A stretch of DNA of 64,000 nucleotides from Plantago major (lineage: Eukaryota > Streptophyta > Magnoliopsida > Lamiales > Plantaginaceae): positions 45,424-109,423 of the forward strand of contig JAIFAC010000408.1 of NCBI GenBank assembly GCA_026545765.1, given 5' to 3'. The notes below the pieces were generated by a model that ran no database searches, was not told where the DNA came from, and was given only the letters and a program-made list of their open reading frames with translations. Of this stretch, positions 27,530-41,970 are shown piece after piece. Made by a program: the position numbers and the translations under genes. Position 1 is the stretch's first letter. Every line of letters begins with the position of its first letter.

Positions 27530-30500
27530 ATGAACGGTAGCGGTATCCTCCTCCGGTCATGTGCGGCGCCTGTGAGAGGTGCTTTACCAGCAGAAGTATG
27601 GTCTTCTTGTTCATTCCTCTGCCACTCGCTTTTCAATTTACAGACGCCAGCATAATTATAATAATTATCGACTTTCATCGTTTAGACGCTCAATTCGGAG
27701 CTACTCCACTCCAAGCAGCCTCGTCTATATGCTTCAATCACACAAAAAGCGTCTTCAAATTCGCGCCGTAAACAAGTATGTATGCTGTTCTATCTCAAGT
27801 ACCTACCAATTCCTGGCTTCATCTCTTATTTACTTTTCATATATCATATCAACTAGATCAGTAGATGGATGTTGATTAACTCATTCGTTAAATTTGCATT
27901 TTAGCTCACTCTTTAAGTGGAGATTGAATGTTCACACGGAATCTGAGGTTAAGGAGACAAATTGTATCTTCTATCAAGTTTTTGCTATACTTGTTTGGAC
28001 CGGTTCATGTTGATGAACAAGTATCAACAAAAGCCCTGATTCTCATATACAATACTCCCTCCGCAATTTATTTTATGTTTTGAGCGTTTTACTAAAAGTG
28101 TTACATTCCATTACTTTCATCGTACCACACATTTTTTGCTCTAAGACTACTTTTCTTCTCAATTAATATCTCTTACTCATTCTTAACCACATACCGTGTG
28201 ACACATATTAGTGAAACGGAGGGAGTATTAGTGTAAAATATGTGAATATGCTAAGCACTTGTGCAGGAGTAAAATATGGTCTTTCCTCATATTCTAAAAT
28301 GAGGAATGTTCCAAGAATTTCAATGTTTGATGTGATAAAGAGATATTATAGGCTAGTTAATGAACTTCAATCTTAAATTGTAACAAACTTTTATTCCAGT
28401 TTCAAAAATCAAAATATACTACTACTACTTAATATCAAGGAAACCTTAGTGAAGATGTAACAATCATTCTAAAGTAGCAATCTTGAACAATGCTATGGTG
28501 CTAATGGTGGAAATATGATTGTAGATCTTTATGACAACGATACATCACAAATAAGATTGTGTCTGTCCAAGAGACAAGATTCATGATGAGTTTGGTAAAA
28601 TGTGATTGAGGCTTAAGAGTGTCCCTTTATATCAAACAGTACCTTGATACATGTTTTCTCCTTGGAAAGCTAAATGTAGTGCTTGAGTCTTCTGTTCTTA
28701 TGGTGCATAGTAAGGACTATTTCAAATAAAGAGTATGGGATTCAACAGGAATGGGCAAGATGTTGCAGAGTATTCTGCACTTCTGGTGCTGCTGTTTAAA
28801 TTAATGCCTGATTAATTATGGCTTTTATGGTAATAGAAATCATTTTCTATGCATTGCTTAGTTGGAGATTTATAAGAATAAATTGCAGATTGGAACTGAA
28901 AAGCAGAAGGACTCCAGGAAAATACATCACGGAAGCAGGTTTTGCAGAGAGGCTTGCTATTGGAATTCAAGAAAGACACGGAGAGGGTAATCCTGGCAGT
29001 TGCCCAAAGACCAGATGGGAAGAAGAATTGATGGTTTCTGATCAGGTTCAGTTGAATAACTAACATGGCTAGGTGTTTAGCGTCTGTCTTCTCTTAATTG
29101 CATACTAGCTATTATGCTTTCACACTCAATTGCTTTTATTTGTTTTCAATATGCAGAATGGTGTTGTGACATCTATTAAGCCACAGCAAATAACTTTCAT
29201 TGTTCCCGGTGTTGAAGGTTTTGATCATGAAGAGATTTCGAACTTCGCTCTGAAAGCTCAGCAAATTTTGGTCTGCTACTACTGTATATCTTGTTTAACT
29301 TGGCAGTTCTCTTGAATATTTGCACATTTTCTTGAATATGGTTCTTTTTTTTCTTCAGGACCCAGCATTGCTTGAATTTGCATGGATAGAGCTTCTCGAA
29401 AAGAATAAACCAGTGACAGTGGAGGAGCTTGCTGAGGTATACCTTCTGCTGACTTTCATATCAAAATATTCCTCCACTGACATCATTTCACCCTAACAGA
29501 TGATTTTTGGTTGTGCGGAACCTCTTGAAAGCTATTCTGCGCATCTTTTGCTTTCAATGGATGACTTATATCAGAGCTGAAACTAAGGGCTCAGTTTCTG
29601 TTTATGTACCAAGACCTGCCGTTCAGGTGTGTTAATTTTCTTAAAAGAATTTATTTTTTAGATATTTTCTCCACAAAGAAGTATTAACGATTTATTGAAC
29701 CTCACTTTATAGGTTGAAGAACTCACACGAAGGAAGCTTGCCAAAGAGGCTGCTGAGCAGGAATTTAATGAATTTATTCTCTCTCTAAAATCTGCCCGTA
29801 GCATGCCTCTGAATGCTAAGCCGCCAAAATCCACATGGTTATCTGAAGAGAAAAACCGGAAGAAACTTGAGTCTCTTCAAGCTTATGCTTTGGATAACTG
29901 CTGGGATGAAGATGAAAGGAGGACTGTTGGGATGGTAAACTTGTTTGACTCTCCTGTATGGTGTCATTTACTTCAAAATTAGATGGAGCTTTGAAATAAC
30001 AGCATCAATTTTCAAAGGGTAAATTCCAGCGAGCTATATTGAGTCTGGGTGAATTAGGTCTTGTGAGATAGTTCTGTCTATATTGTTGAACTGTAAGAGG
30101 TATCGCAGAAGTAGAACTCATACTCCTGATTTACACCCCTGCTAGGTTCTGAAGGCCATGGGACTTCCTAAAACAGCATCAGCAGCAGTGGATCTCCTTA
30201 TTAATATAGGATATTTCCCGGTGCATGTCAACCTCGAAACGCTCAAGTCAAATATCCGCACTGATTATCCTGAACATCTTATAGTAGCTGCTGAAAGACT
30301 TCTTTCAGAGTCACATGATTTAGATGAGGTATTTCAGTTTTTGTGTTCCGGCAGTTGCAATTTATTTCTACTGCAGGGATTTTGCTTCTTTTTCTTTTTC
30401 CCCTTTTTTTCCTATTTCTTAAACTTCCTTTCCTACTCAAGACATTAAGTAGATGTATGAGACTTGGAATCGGTCTCCGAGAATTTATATGCGTAGAGAA

Positions 30501-32848
30501 ATAATATGCACTTTGCTATTCTGTTTGTATTTATTCTTTTTTTTTTCCCCCGTCTGTTTTTTTTAGGTTGGCAGAAAAGATCTGACTCACCTCAAGGTTT
30601 ACGCCATTGATGTTGATGAAGCGGATGAGGTAACCATAAATTTATACCTATCGTTCTGGTGTGCTTTCTAATTTGAGATTTTTCAGATATAGTATTTTGA
30701 AACTGTACACTGTGAGCAACTATGTTAGAAATGTGCTAACAAGAAGGTGTTTACAGCTTGATGATGCATTGAGTGCAACGAGGCTTGAGGATTTGTCGTG
30801 ATAAAGGTTTGGATCCATGTTATGGATCCAACAAGCTTAGTTCAGCCGCGGAGTGTGTTAGACAAGTATAGTTTGTAAATGTTTAATGCTCTTTTTTAAA
30901 AGTGAGGTGATACATATTCTCATTTAGTGTTTTATCTGTAGAGAGGCAATGATGAGGGGAACTTCTGTATTTCTACCAACTGCTACTTATCCCATGTTTC
31001 CAGAGAAGCTAGCAATGGAAGGCATGAGTTTGAAGCAAGGAAAGCAATGCAAAGCTGTTACTGTTTCTGTTGTGCTGCAATCTGATGGCGGGTATGTACT
31101 TGTGTATGATTTCTTAAATAGATGTCTGATACTGTAACTGAGGAAGTTAGAATAACAGTTTAAGATTCTTTCTGAGAGTTTGCAGTATGTGGAGACATAC
31201 TTTATTTAGTTGTTACGAAAATTGTATTATAGTGATTGGGTATGAATATACTATGCTATTTGATTTCGACCACTCCAACATGTATCTCATTCTGCAGGCT
31301 GTAACAATTTTATTGTTTCAATTTGCCTATAGTATTGCAGAATACTCGGTTGAGAACTCTATTATCAAACCCACATATATGTTAACTTATGAGAGCGCAA
31401 CAGAACTTCTCCATTTGAAACTTGAAGAGGAGGCTGAACTAAGACTTCTTTCCGAGTCTGCTGCACTTCGATTGCAATGGCGCCGAGGACAGGTCAGTAC
31501 TGTTAAAGCTATGCATAGTTTGGCCTTTTGGCATTAAGTTGATAGTCTCTCCCTGAACTTCGACATTATGTTGCTTGATTGCATCCGTCATGCTTGATGT
31601 CTCAGGGACCATATCTATTTTGCATATCATCCCATCTTTAGCAGTTTATTTGATGTGAAATACATTATGTAGGGTGCAGTAGACACACCTTCGATAGACA
31701 CAAGAATCAAAGTGACTGATCCAGATGATCCAGAGCCCTCTATCAAGTTATACGTGGAAAATCAGACAGATCCTGCAATGCGTCTTGTATCAGAGCTAAT
31801 GATACTTTGTGGCGAAGTCATAGCAACATTTGGTTGTTCCAACAAACTCTCTTTACCCTATCGCGGGCAGCCTCAGTCAAATGTCGATACATCTGCTTTT
31901 GCCCATCTCCCTGAAGGCCCAGCGAGGAATTCTGCTATAGTGAAAACTATGCGAGCTGCTGAAATGGACTTCAGGAAGCCTATACGTCATGGGGTTCTTG
32001 GACTTCCTGGTTATGTTCAATTCACTTCTCCCATTCGAAGATATATGGATCTTCTTGCACACTATCAGGTATTTTATGAGTGTTCAGATACACAAGTTAT
32101 GGTGAATGGAGCATTAGCTCTATGCTAATACTCTTGTGTTTCAAAGTACTTGAATAAGGGAAATTAGGACTAACCCAGTATATGACATTACCCTCATGGA
32201 TGTCTTATTTTACTAATTTCATCTTATCTATTAAGGTAAAAGCTTTCCTGTGGAGATGCTCCTCCTTTCACAGCAACACAGCTTGAAGGCATGGGAGTTT
32301 TGGTAAGCATGAACGCCAAGGTAGCAAGGAAGCTCAGTAATAACAGTTTACGCTTATTGGATGATAGAGTACATGAGAAGACAGAAAGGAAGAGATTTTC
32401 TGCTCTGGTCATTAGATTCATCAAGGATAGAACTGCAGCCATACTTGTCCTCGAGGTAATTATGTTCTACTTCAAAATAAAATTTGCATTATTCTAAGCT
32501 TTTTTCCTTCCAGTCCTTGAGGAATTATGTTGCTTCCTCCAGCCATGTTGTACTTCTCTAGCCTTATAAACACCGGGGTGTGCAATATGCTATGCTACTT
32601 TACATGTTATTTCAAGAAAATTTCTAAGTAAATAAATTATATACTGAAGTGTTAATTATGTGTTTTGGGACCATAAAATGGTACTCGTGGTTCGACGCTT
32701 TGGATCACGAGAATGTACTTTGGTATTTTGTAGGTTGGGTTACAATCTTCTGCATGGGTTTCGTGTACAGATTGGTGACGAGGTTAATGTTCAGGTGGAT
32801 GAAGCTCATCCCCGCAATGATATAATTAACTTCAAGGAGATTCCATAA
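27530..32848 (+). CDS. RNR1: Organellar 3'-5' exoribonuclease RNR1 (RNase II/R family)
   Basis: Known role of the family: trimming 3' ends of chloroplast rRNAs and mRNAs; also reported in mitochondria. Exons recognised, approximately: 27530-27775 (transit peptide), 28870-29045, 29154-29270, 29359-29436, 29500-29627, 29713-29934, 30147-30327, 30568-30629, 30758-30868, 30943-31090, 31331-31493, 31673-32069, 32236-32455 and 32734-32848. The RNB domain is clear: VYAIDVDEADELDDALSATR has the metal-binding Asp cluster, RGTSVFLPTATYPMFPEKLA follows, and LPGYVQFTSPIRRYMDLLAHYQ is the signature near its end. The S1-like tail ends VDEAHPRNDIINFKEIP. Small indels break the frame in exon 1 and near 29028, 29571, 30793-30803, 32242, 32350, 32391 and 32770. 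An N-terminal exon may be missing from my model (27776-28870). Either the consensus is poor or this copy is a young pseudogene. Confidence 0.88.
28055..28225. mobile_element. Stowaway-like MITE in an RNR1 intron
   Basis: A 171-bp AT-rich element with terminal ctccctccg and cggagggag inverted repeats, flanked by TA on both sides (28053-28054 and 28226-28227). This is the form expected of Stowaway MITEs moved by mariner transposases. Confidence 0.85.
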
Positions 32849-34054
32849 AGTTTTGTAGTAGACCAACACTAAAGTTTTACTAACCTACCCCCAACAAGTT
32901 GGTAAATACAGAATATGGGGAAAACACTGCACCCCGAGGAAATGATGTGGCTTGTGTTATGATGAAAGAGGTGCAAAGGGCATGAATCTGCATTGAATAC
33001 GCACCGGCTTCCGCCATTGCCTTATGATGCTAATGGATTCAAAGGTTAGATGCTATATGCAAGATGAATAGGGAATTTATTTACATCATCAGAAGTTTGC
33101 TTGAGCTTATGCTGAGGTGAAAAATCTTGAGTAAGTGGTAGTGAATAGCGATCAAGCTCCTCAACTATAATACGGAGGCTCTCAGTGATGTTTCATTTGA
33201 GAGAGTACATTCTGATCCTTCATGCTTTCTTGATTTTATCAGAAGATGCGAGTTTCCATATTCCAGTTTTGGTGACAATGAGGTCTTGGATTCGATTTTA
33301 ACTGCGTTGGGGCATATCAATTGTATAGAAAAGAGGAAGTGTATACTGGTAGTCCCTCCTGCTATATCTATACTTCTCCTGTTTAGTTTTGGGACAGTGT
33401 ACCTGAGCTCGTCTGTTAGGGAAGTTTTACATTCTATTGAAATAGGAGGGTACAAAACTACAATTTAACTTGTATGGTACTTGTAGTCTATTTATTTATT
33501 GACTGACCCAGTAATGACTTGAACCTTTCATACAGGCATGTTATTTAAGCGCAGCCCTTTTTTCCTTTTTAAGTTAAATATGGGCCTTCTCTCACAATTA
33601 CTTTTGTACTACTCCGAAAATAGGATTTTCCTAGTGCTCACTGAGATTTGAGTTACTATGGGAGACTAGCGACGTGTTTGACACAGAACTTAATTGAGTG
33701 AATTTTAATTGAGGTATAATTGATGAATAGTAACTAAATTTTAATTGAATTTTAAAATTTGTATTTGATATAGAATTAAAATTTTATAGGTGTCATTGTA
33801 GATTTGTTATGTAGATTTTGAGTTAACTGAGTTGTTTTTAATTATAAAATAGCAATGTTATCTCAATTATAATGGAATGATCAAATACGAAAGTAAAGTC
33901 TGACTCAATTAAAATGGCACGTAAACACTATCCCAAACAGCCCCTTAGAACATACATACACGGATGATTTACACGGCATATGGAGTGGTTCTGATCCCTA
34001 TAAATTACAGCTACACTATGATATACAATGCAGAAGACTGCTGCAAGTCCGCAA
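32849..34054. other. Convergent 3' region between RNR1 and the TFIIIC-like gene
   Basis: Non-coding. It probably holds both 3' UTRs, with the MITE-like repeat listed at 33660-33945. Confidence 0.5.
33660..33945. repeat. MITE-like repeat with GTGTTTG...CAAACAG ends
   Basis: The left side has gtgtttgac-acttaattgagt and the right side actcaatt and ccaaacagcccc, so the ends are partly inverted. The interior is AT-rich with several ttttaattga words. It resembles short non-autonomous DNA elements; the family is not assigned. Confidence 0.5.
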
Positions 34055-37000
34055 CTAATAGAAGGACGACAAATCAACCTCCTGACAGCGTACCAAGCCA
34101 GCAGCTCCTCCATAGCAGAACCATTTCTCACTGCCTTTGTTGACACTCCATCGAACTCTATGCATTGCCACGCTCTTAGGAGGCAATACGTCGAATGTTG
34201 ATTTTACCTCTCCCTGGGATTTCTGTGCACTTGACTTGCTCTTGCTGCTGGGCAACTCTTCCTTCGTCATGTCATCTCCAAATTCACCAACTGGATCGCT
34301 TTCATCGACTGCAATGCAGAAAACCAAAAACAAAGTAAACAATCAAAACCAACTTTTACACACAAATATGAAGTGTTTTTAATTTTTTTTTTACCGTTAG
34401 CTGTTTTTGCCTCCGCTTATTCTCTTGATCTTTGTTTTAAGCCCGTGTCATGCCTGGGATTGTTTTGGATAATGGGCTATTGGGCAATGGACTGGCAACA
34501 ACCATGGCGCTGTTCTCTTCCAGCACCGACCCAAAAAGATGATGTTCAACTTTGTTTTCCCTACGCGGATCTGTCACTAATCTAGCTGTAGGCTGCTTAA
34601 ACATGAATTCTGAACCGTGTTAGCGGAATTGGGAGAAAATGTATGATTATGTTCTTTGTGAGTCACTTCCTCACACAGTTACCATTCAACAAAGCATGCA
34701 GCCATCCAGTTCAAACATAACAAACATTACAAGTAACAATTTATTTGAGTAGTCTTTATAGGAAATCAATGCAGACACATAAACCTGGGTTAGCAAATCC
34801 AACAATTCAAATGTGGATTTTGCAACGATACATGTGGTCCTCGCATCAATCAATCTAACAGTAGATTTTCTGTTAGGCTTATCAACAAATATCATAAGGA
34901 AGAAAAAGGTTTATTTGGTTCGAAAGGCAACTGCTTCTAATAAAAGTAAAAATCTGTAGCATAAAAAATTGATTTTCAGATTGTTTATATCAAGTGCACA
35001 ACTATATGCACAGTAGCAAAATCTTCGCGAACATTTAAAACAAAACGAATATCAGCGAATTAAAGATGTTCAGAACCACGCAATAATGTCTGCAGCAAAT
35101 AATGAAAAGTAATGGGATGAAAGGTTATAAAGTTGATCAAAGTTCACCTTGAAGCAAAAGGTGTTCCCATCTTCACCACAATATGCTACTACACCTAACA
35201 GTCGAGAAAACAAAGCAATGAGTGACAAGAGTCTGAGGACATGAACAAATTAAGATACGCGTAATTTTAAACACTACATACAATACGTATTTGAGGAAAG
35301 AAAATTCACATTTAACATAAGAGCTCAAATGATCAAGAGGGCAGCCAAAAAGTATTTAAAAAAAAAAAAAGATGGGTATCAATGCAGATAACAAATGCAG
35401 CTTGTGGGAAAGAGACTTCAACTGTTTCAGTCATATTCATGAGAGTGATTGGATGGAATTTGCACGGTAACAGTTTATCTCACTGGCTTTCTGTTTTCTC
35501 TAATAGCACCAGGAGAAATTATGTTTTGTCCAGAGTAAGATCAGCAGTGATTGGTGGATGACGTATAAAGTTTGGTCTGCAAGAAATGGCTTAGGAACCT
35601 AAATATGTGTTCTGGTTTTTGTGTGTGGTTGTGCTCTTGCACTGTAGTATCTCGTGGAATTTTGCAGGTAGGTTAGCACGACTTGTGTCCCCCTTTCAAA
35701 ATGGAATTTGCCTTAATCGATGGTGAAGGATTACACAAACAGATTCTACATCTGATGACCTTCTATCCGACTACTGGAGAATCAACTGTTAGTCTCAGAG
35801 TTATGTAGGTTGACTTAAATATAGACAAACCTGTTAGTTGAGAAGCTTGAGCACTCCATACTGAGAAGGAAGAGCAGTAAAAGGTATGGAGGATCCCTTG
35901 TTTCGAGTTTGGAGTTCTTCCAGCAACTGGGATTTCATTTGATAAAACTTTCAGTAAGCTGATTAACCATACTGTTCCATCATCAGTGCACCCAAGCACA
36001 CATCTAGAGGCAGAGAAAATGTCACACGTTGAGAGTAAACATAATAAGACAACGCAAAAGTAGTTTCGTGATTAACCTATACCTTGGATCATGCAGCCAA
36101 TCCACACAATAACTTACTCCCTTGATGTAGTGTGACCACAGGGGTCGAAATGGATCTCTGGAAAAACAAGAAATAGTTTTAGCATCAATCAAGTATAAAT
36201 AGTTGTTTACTAAAATACATTACTGTCTACAGTTCCTAAAAAATTAATTAGTAGTACTATGCTATTAGTAAGTGTGTGATCTATCTACTCTTGAAGAATT
36301 CAAACAACAAACAGATGTCCTCCATGCAAACTATAAATCTTTTTGACACATGTAATCTTATCTAGATTGCAAGAATCACAAAGATTCATGTTCCTCTTTG
36401 GTATTAATATTGACATAAGCCAAAGAGAGAAGGGCTAATTTTCACCTCGGGGGTGAAAGTAGGATCGAACACATATTGACACATAACTTGCACAGTTTTG
36501 AAGTTTCATGCAAGAGAGACAACTAATCTTTTTTCCTAGAAACAAATCTACATGATATGGCTAAAATAATAATCTGTGCTACAGCAACATGTTAAGAGAA
36601 TTCTTTCACATCACTTCTGGTAGTCTCCTATGACCCAAATAACATAGTACTTGTATAATCTACATGACATATTCTGAACTTATCATCAGATCAAGCTTCT
36701 TTACAAGCTTAATTCAACTCAGACCACATTATGTCACAAATTATCAATCAATTAGATCAAAGTAAGGACATCTCTTCTGTAGCAAGTAGCAACATAAACA
36801 TAAAAGGAACTGGAGAGAATGCAGTTTGTATTTCAAATTGATACATACCGTATGTCCCAGAATTTGAAGCCCTTAAATCCTGCAGTGACAATAATATTTT
36901 CACTCCCAAGATCACTGCAGTTTTACGATACCTCATATTAGCAGTATAAAATAATACTACTTTAAATGGACTGAATTCAATCATGGCAACATTAGCATCT

Positions 37001-40000
37001 CATTATGTATTTTAAATGGAAGGAAAAAAAAAGAAGAGAGAAAACAATAAAATGTGGTGATTGCTATACGAGAACAAAATGGTGCAAAGTGAAGCTTTCT
37101 GTCCCACTTTCAGAATTGAACCCAACTGATAATCTTGCTATAGAGGGCATCTTACTATCTTAGAGAGCACAGAGTACCTATTTTCATGAAGTAAACTACA
37201 ACTGTGCACTTCCAAGAAATTAAGGTTAACAGTTAAACGGGAGATAAAAGAAGCAGAGTGATTAACAGTGTAACAGACCTTTGTGGTGGTGTCCAGGCAA
37301 GTGACCTAATAGGACCAGTATCAGCATTAAAGAAGAGCACTGGCCTAGTCTCTGAAAAATAAAAACATGGAACTGTAACTAAAAACAAATTTATGTAAAT
37401 AACCAGCATTCGCATTCAACCTGGGTAAAGAAACAAATCAAGGGGTGAAAGGATTCCTTAAAGTAACTCTACCTGTTGATGGGTTGGTAATTGAAAATTT
37501 CCATACAGCAACCTGAGTTTAGATATGTACAGAATAGTTATGGTCCAAACTGAGATCTTGAGAAGGGAAAACTAATATGCATATTATCTTTTTCAGAAAA
37601 TTTATGAAAGACATGAATACTAAAGCTTCGATAGTAGTCAGCCACAGTGAACTGACATGGTTTCCTAACTAATTTGTTGTAATGATATGAAAACTGCAAA
37701 ATTTGAAGAAAGCAATGCTCATATAAATAAAACATTATGAGGCTTACAAGGAATAGCGCAGAAAAACAAATTAAGAAAATCTCACCGTTCCGTCATGACA
37801 TCCAACCAAAATCATATCATGTGGAGGGGACAAGGACCACTCCATTGTAAGAGGAATACTGTGATTGGAATGCAGATACAATTTAGATATTGGAAGACAA
37901 TTCATGTATATTGCCAAGTACAGAAACTCAATCATTATCCACATACTGCCATTACGTGCTACGTTGAATGTAATACATATAAACCTCAACAGAGCAGACC
38001 CAGGATTGAACAATCCTCCGCCCCAAAAAAAAAAAAAAAAAAGTTCCGCCCCTGAACGTCAAGCTTTCGCAGAGAAAAAAAGTTGTTACTCCAGATTAGT
38101 AGTTGAAGAGTCAATAAGAAACACAGCATTCTTCCTCCTCTAGTACTCAAGCGAGGAAGAATAAACGAAGGGACAAAAAGATGGAAAGAAAAGTAACATT
38201 ATGTGATGTAGGCCAGACGAGAACACAATAAAATCAACCAAAGAAAAGTTCAAGACAACAACCTCTTCCATGTTTTGGAGAGAACTTAAGTTGACATTAC
38301 ATATGACTGTAAAGTGAGGAAAATACTAAAAAATGCATCTGCGTATGATTAGTAGATTGCTTATAAAGTACCTTTGCCTGCCGCCAAACTTGAGCATTGA
38401 ACATTTAAATATTGGATGCAACTTGATGAAGCGAGGATCAATACGCGCCTGGAAAGCGGGATATATGAACTTCACCGTGCGAGGAAGAGGGACCTCCCAA
38501 CTGCAGTTGATATGCAGTATCATTAGAAATTATTAATCTAAATATTATAGTATGATTACTTGCAAATCAAATAATTATGTTCATGGAAGGTCATTACTTG
38601 TGCTATAGAGAAACAGAGCTATTACAGTATTTTGCACGCACATGTCATTGTTTTTTAGTCTGAAAGCATGCATAAGACCTCCGCTCTGATAAATGGACAA
38701 GGCGCTAGGGCCCGATAACAGATTATAAGAAAGGTTTTCTAAAGAAGAATGAGAATTACATGTGATGAGTCCCTATCAAGAGCAGCCTGCCTCTTAAATT
38801 GGTTGAAGTGTCTTAAGAGGAACGAACCAAAGACTGAAATAAATAAGCTAAAAATTAATTGAACGGTATTAAAAGATAACCTAACCGGTAAGCTAAAAGT
38901 ATAATTGAACAGTTCAGTATTTCACAATTAACTTCAGGCAACATTGGCAATGGAGAGTGGAAGAACAAGATCCATGCAGCAAAACACAGTAAGTATGGCA
39001 TAAGTGACTTGAGTACGCAAGTTATATTATTATGCATTCATGATCAAGGGAAGAAAAATATTAATTCGAAGAAAGTCTGTTTTCATGAAATGGCAATTAG
39101 AATACACTTGAAAAAATTGCTGAAATTCCGAAAGACTGTCATATGACCATAAAGCGATGGCCCTTGCAACACTGGAAAGCGGTAATGGACAACATCACAT
39201 ATAGGATGCAAGATGCCCACTGATTCAGTACAGAGCAATGACTATCAAGTCACACAGCCTTAGGGCAATAAGAACATGAATATGAGTACGTGCATGCGCA
39301 CGCGTATGCCAACATCGCATGTACTGGGAGAAAAAAGAAAACAACAAAGTGCAACATTCAGATTTTGAATTCGACGCAACAAAATTATAAGAAAGCTTAC
39401 ACTTCCAGAGCACCACTTCCAAGCAAGACAGCAAGATAACCCATTTTCCCAGTGGATCCAGGATGAGAAGCATGGACTGGACGCCATTTAACATCCCATG
39501 CAACCTTTCCATTATGAGCTAAACATAGCATCATCCTAGGCAATGCAACATCCCCGGGAATCAAGTTGCCAGAAGTTCCAGCATTTTTGTGTATTCTTTC
39601 ACTGTCTTCAGTGCGATTTCCATCACTGTCTTCATGTGTTCTTTCATTGTCTCCTGCATGATGTCCATCACTATCTTCATGTGTTCTTTCATTGACTTCA
39701 GTTTGATGTCCAACATTAATTTTTATTTCATTATCTTCTGCGTGATGTTCAACAATATCTACATGTGTTCTTACATTGTCTTCAATGAGACGCGCACTCA
39801 TATTTTTGTAAGTGAAGTCCACAGCGATAGGTTCGACATCGAGGGGCTTTCCTAGTCTCCCTTTTGGTCTCGGTGGTGCAGCAAGTTTGTTCTTCTTGGG
39901 ATTTCCACCTGGCTTTCTCGGTCTCCCTCTTGGTTTTGGTGGTTCATCAGGTTTGATATTCTTGGGATACTTTCTCGGTCTCCCCAGGGGTTTCCCTTTG

Positions 40001-41738
40001 AGCCTTACTCGTACAACATCCATGGCCGTCTCTTCACGAACAGTTAGCAAGCACCAAATCTGGATGGCGCCGTCCAGTTAAAGGCACCCATCTTGTGATA
40101 TGAAGATTCAGGAGGATGAGCAGCAACAGCTACAAACTGCAGATATTCATATTTCAAAAAAAAAAAACATAAAACAAAACAGTTAACCTTTTCGACAATG
40201 CATATGGGCCAAGGAAATGAGCAATACTAGACAAAATAAGATTATAAAAACAGTTTGGGTTGATAGTAATTGGCACGCAGAGATACTACACGTCAACAAA
40301 ATAATTACAAGGTACATGGCCCTAAATAAGTCTACTTTGGCAGATAAAGAAAACAATATTTGAGGTTAGCAATTCAACACTCTCTTTGCATTCCAAACTA
40401 AAATGTACAAGTCTAATTTGGCAGACGCTCAAAGAATATTTGAGATAAGAAACTCAACACTTCCCTTCCAAATTGAAACTTCGGTCCAATCAGTTCCAAA
40501 TTTTAGGCATACATAGCCACATTCTGCAAGTTCTATCTAGCAAGGAAATACATTCCACAATCATCTATACATCATGATACAAAGCAATTCCTATAGCTAT
40601 TCGTCATAATTTCAACTTGGTGGTTGGTATAAGACAAGGTACATAGCAAAATATATAGACATACTGAAGTACCTCACACTGAATGTGACTCTCTAAAATT
40701 CGATCATCTTTTGGACACCAGTCTACTGCCCATACAGCACCGCCAACATTAATCACAAAGTCTTTGCTGAAGGAGGGAACGAAATAAAGGATATAAGCAT
40801 CAATGGTAGTTAAATTGCAGGACGGAAAATCAAATGCAAGTACCAATGATATCCAACTCCGCAACCTACTTAGATTCTGTACCAGTAATGTTGCTCCCAC
40901 TTTGCATTCTTCTCTACAGTAATCAAGCATGACGTGAATATATAAGAGTCAACAAACTACCAAAAAAATGATAAGTTGAGAAACATTATCCTGCAAATTA
41001 CCTTAGGAAATGCAGCAGATGAAAACTGCTGTAGGGTTATCTCACCAATCACATCTGAATCCTTTGAACTCTGCTGACAAGCAAATCTAACAACTCGTGG
41101 TGCATATTTAAAATCCCTCCACTCTCTAGAGGGAAGAAGGAACATGAAACGTAAACATCATAGAGTTCGAATCAGTTTATTAGAAAACACAACGCAAAGA
41201 GCACTCACAGTTACATTATTACATAGTTTGTACCTCAAGAAAGTGATGGAATTGGAGAACCGCTGAATCTCCTCATTATTAGAGTCTAGTATATCTGGAT
41301 GTCTGCATAGTTTAGCGATATCATCTACGGCTTTGAAGTGATTCTCAATGGAAGAATCGAATTCTGAAATTTCAACTTCTAGCGGAGCGGCTGCATTGAG
41401 GCCCTCAGACACGGAAGGGGATGGCGGTTGCTTAGCTTCAGAACTTCTAGGCCATACAGATGGCAATGGTTGGTGATGCACAGCTTCAATTCCCATGAGA
41501 GGGTGCGAATGAGATGCTTGAGAACTCCTCTTCTTTCGTGCAGACATCCTAATTTCTGGTGGAGCATCAGCACTGAGGATTGGAGGCTCGGAAGGCACTT
41601 AAAGCTGGTCTCTAAAATTTTAGGTTGAGCAGGAGCCTTCCTCTTCTTTCTTTCAGAAACTTCAATCTGATCTGCAGCCAATGAGGGCAAGTTCAACGCT
41701 TAGTCCAAGGCTGGGCCCTTCTTCTTCTTACATCTCAT
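34055..41738 (-). CDS. WD40/AT-hook protein resembling a TFIIIC subunit (GTF3C2-like, At1g19485-like)
   Basis: Probably nuclear; homologues are compared with the RNA polymerase III factor TFIIIC subunit 2. Exons run from about 41738 down: 41234-41738, 41004-41136, about 40673-40770, 39397-40140, 38370-38500, 37787-37870, 37468-37515, 37275-37355, 36846-36915, 36080-36163, about 35830-36003, 35148-35194 and 34055-34308. A Lys/Arg-rich N-terminus is followed by WRDFKYAPRVVRFACQ and GGAVWAVDWCPKDD. The 39.4-40.1 kb exon has three AT-hook-like blocks (LGRPRKYP, RGRPRKPGG, KGRLGKP) and a 15-residue acidic repeat. WD40-type blades follow: PRTVKFIYPAFQARIDPRFI, MEWSLSPPHDMILVGCHDGT, GFKGFKFWDIR, WSHYIKGVSYCVDWLHDP and LGCTDDGTVWLISLL. 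Frame breaks are seen near 41600 and 40065, and an in-frame TAA near 41702 makes the start uncertain. I am sure of the family and less so of every exon edge. Confidence 0.85.
39597..39780 (-). repeat. In-frame 45-bp tandem repeat coding an acidic His-rich linker
   Basis: Within the AT-hook exon about four diverged 45-base units encode variants of NERTHEDSDGHHAGD. They lie between the AT-hooks and the first WD40 blade, so they lengthen a linker and not a domain. Confidence 0.75.
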
Positions 41739-41823
41739 GAGCTGTGAAAGGAAAAGTCCATGTCGCTTTCATCTGAACTCATTCTTCCTACACCTAATAT
41801 CTACAGCTGCTCAAGTAATGAAT

Positions 41824-41931
41824 CAGGGGCGGATATAGGAAAAACTTAACCATGGGCTAAATAAATTTTTAGAACTAATCGTATTATTATTATTATTATT
41901 ATTAATAATACACAATAATAATAATATATTG

Positions 41932-41964
<33 letters not shown>

Positions 41965-41970
41965 CACAGA
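41824..41970. repeat. caggggcgg-type repeat end and (ATT)n/(AAT)n microsatellite
   Basis: caggggcggata at 41824 is a common start of plant hAT-like short elements. From 41881 an (att)n run turns into (aat)n up to about 41962 and could form a hairpin. A related end (ccgcccctg) appears near 38045. Confidence 0.5.

Noticed and set aside
29021-29030. A recurrent loss of G in GGAT contexts (26076, 25279, 29028) as a programmed signal
   Set aside because: Intact GGAT occurs elsewhere in the same gene (for example near 30812), and other breaks occur in A, T or C runs, so error is the simpler view.
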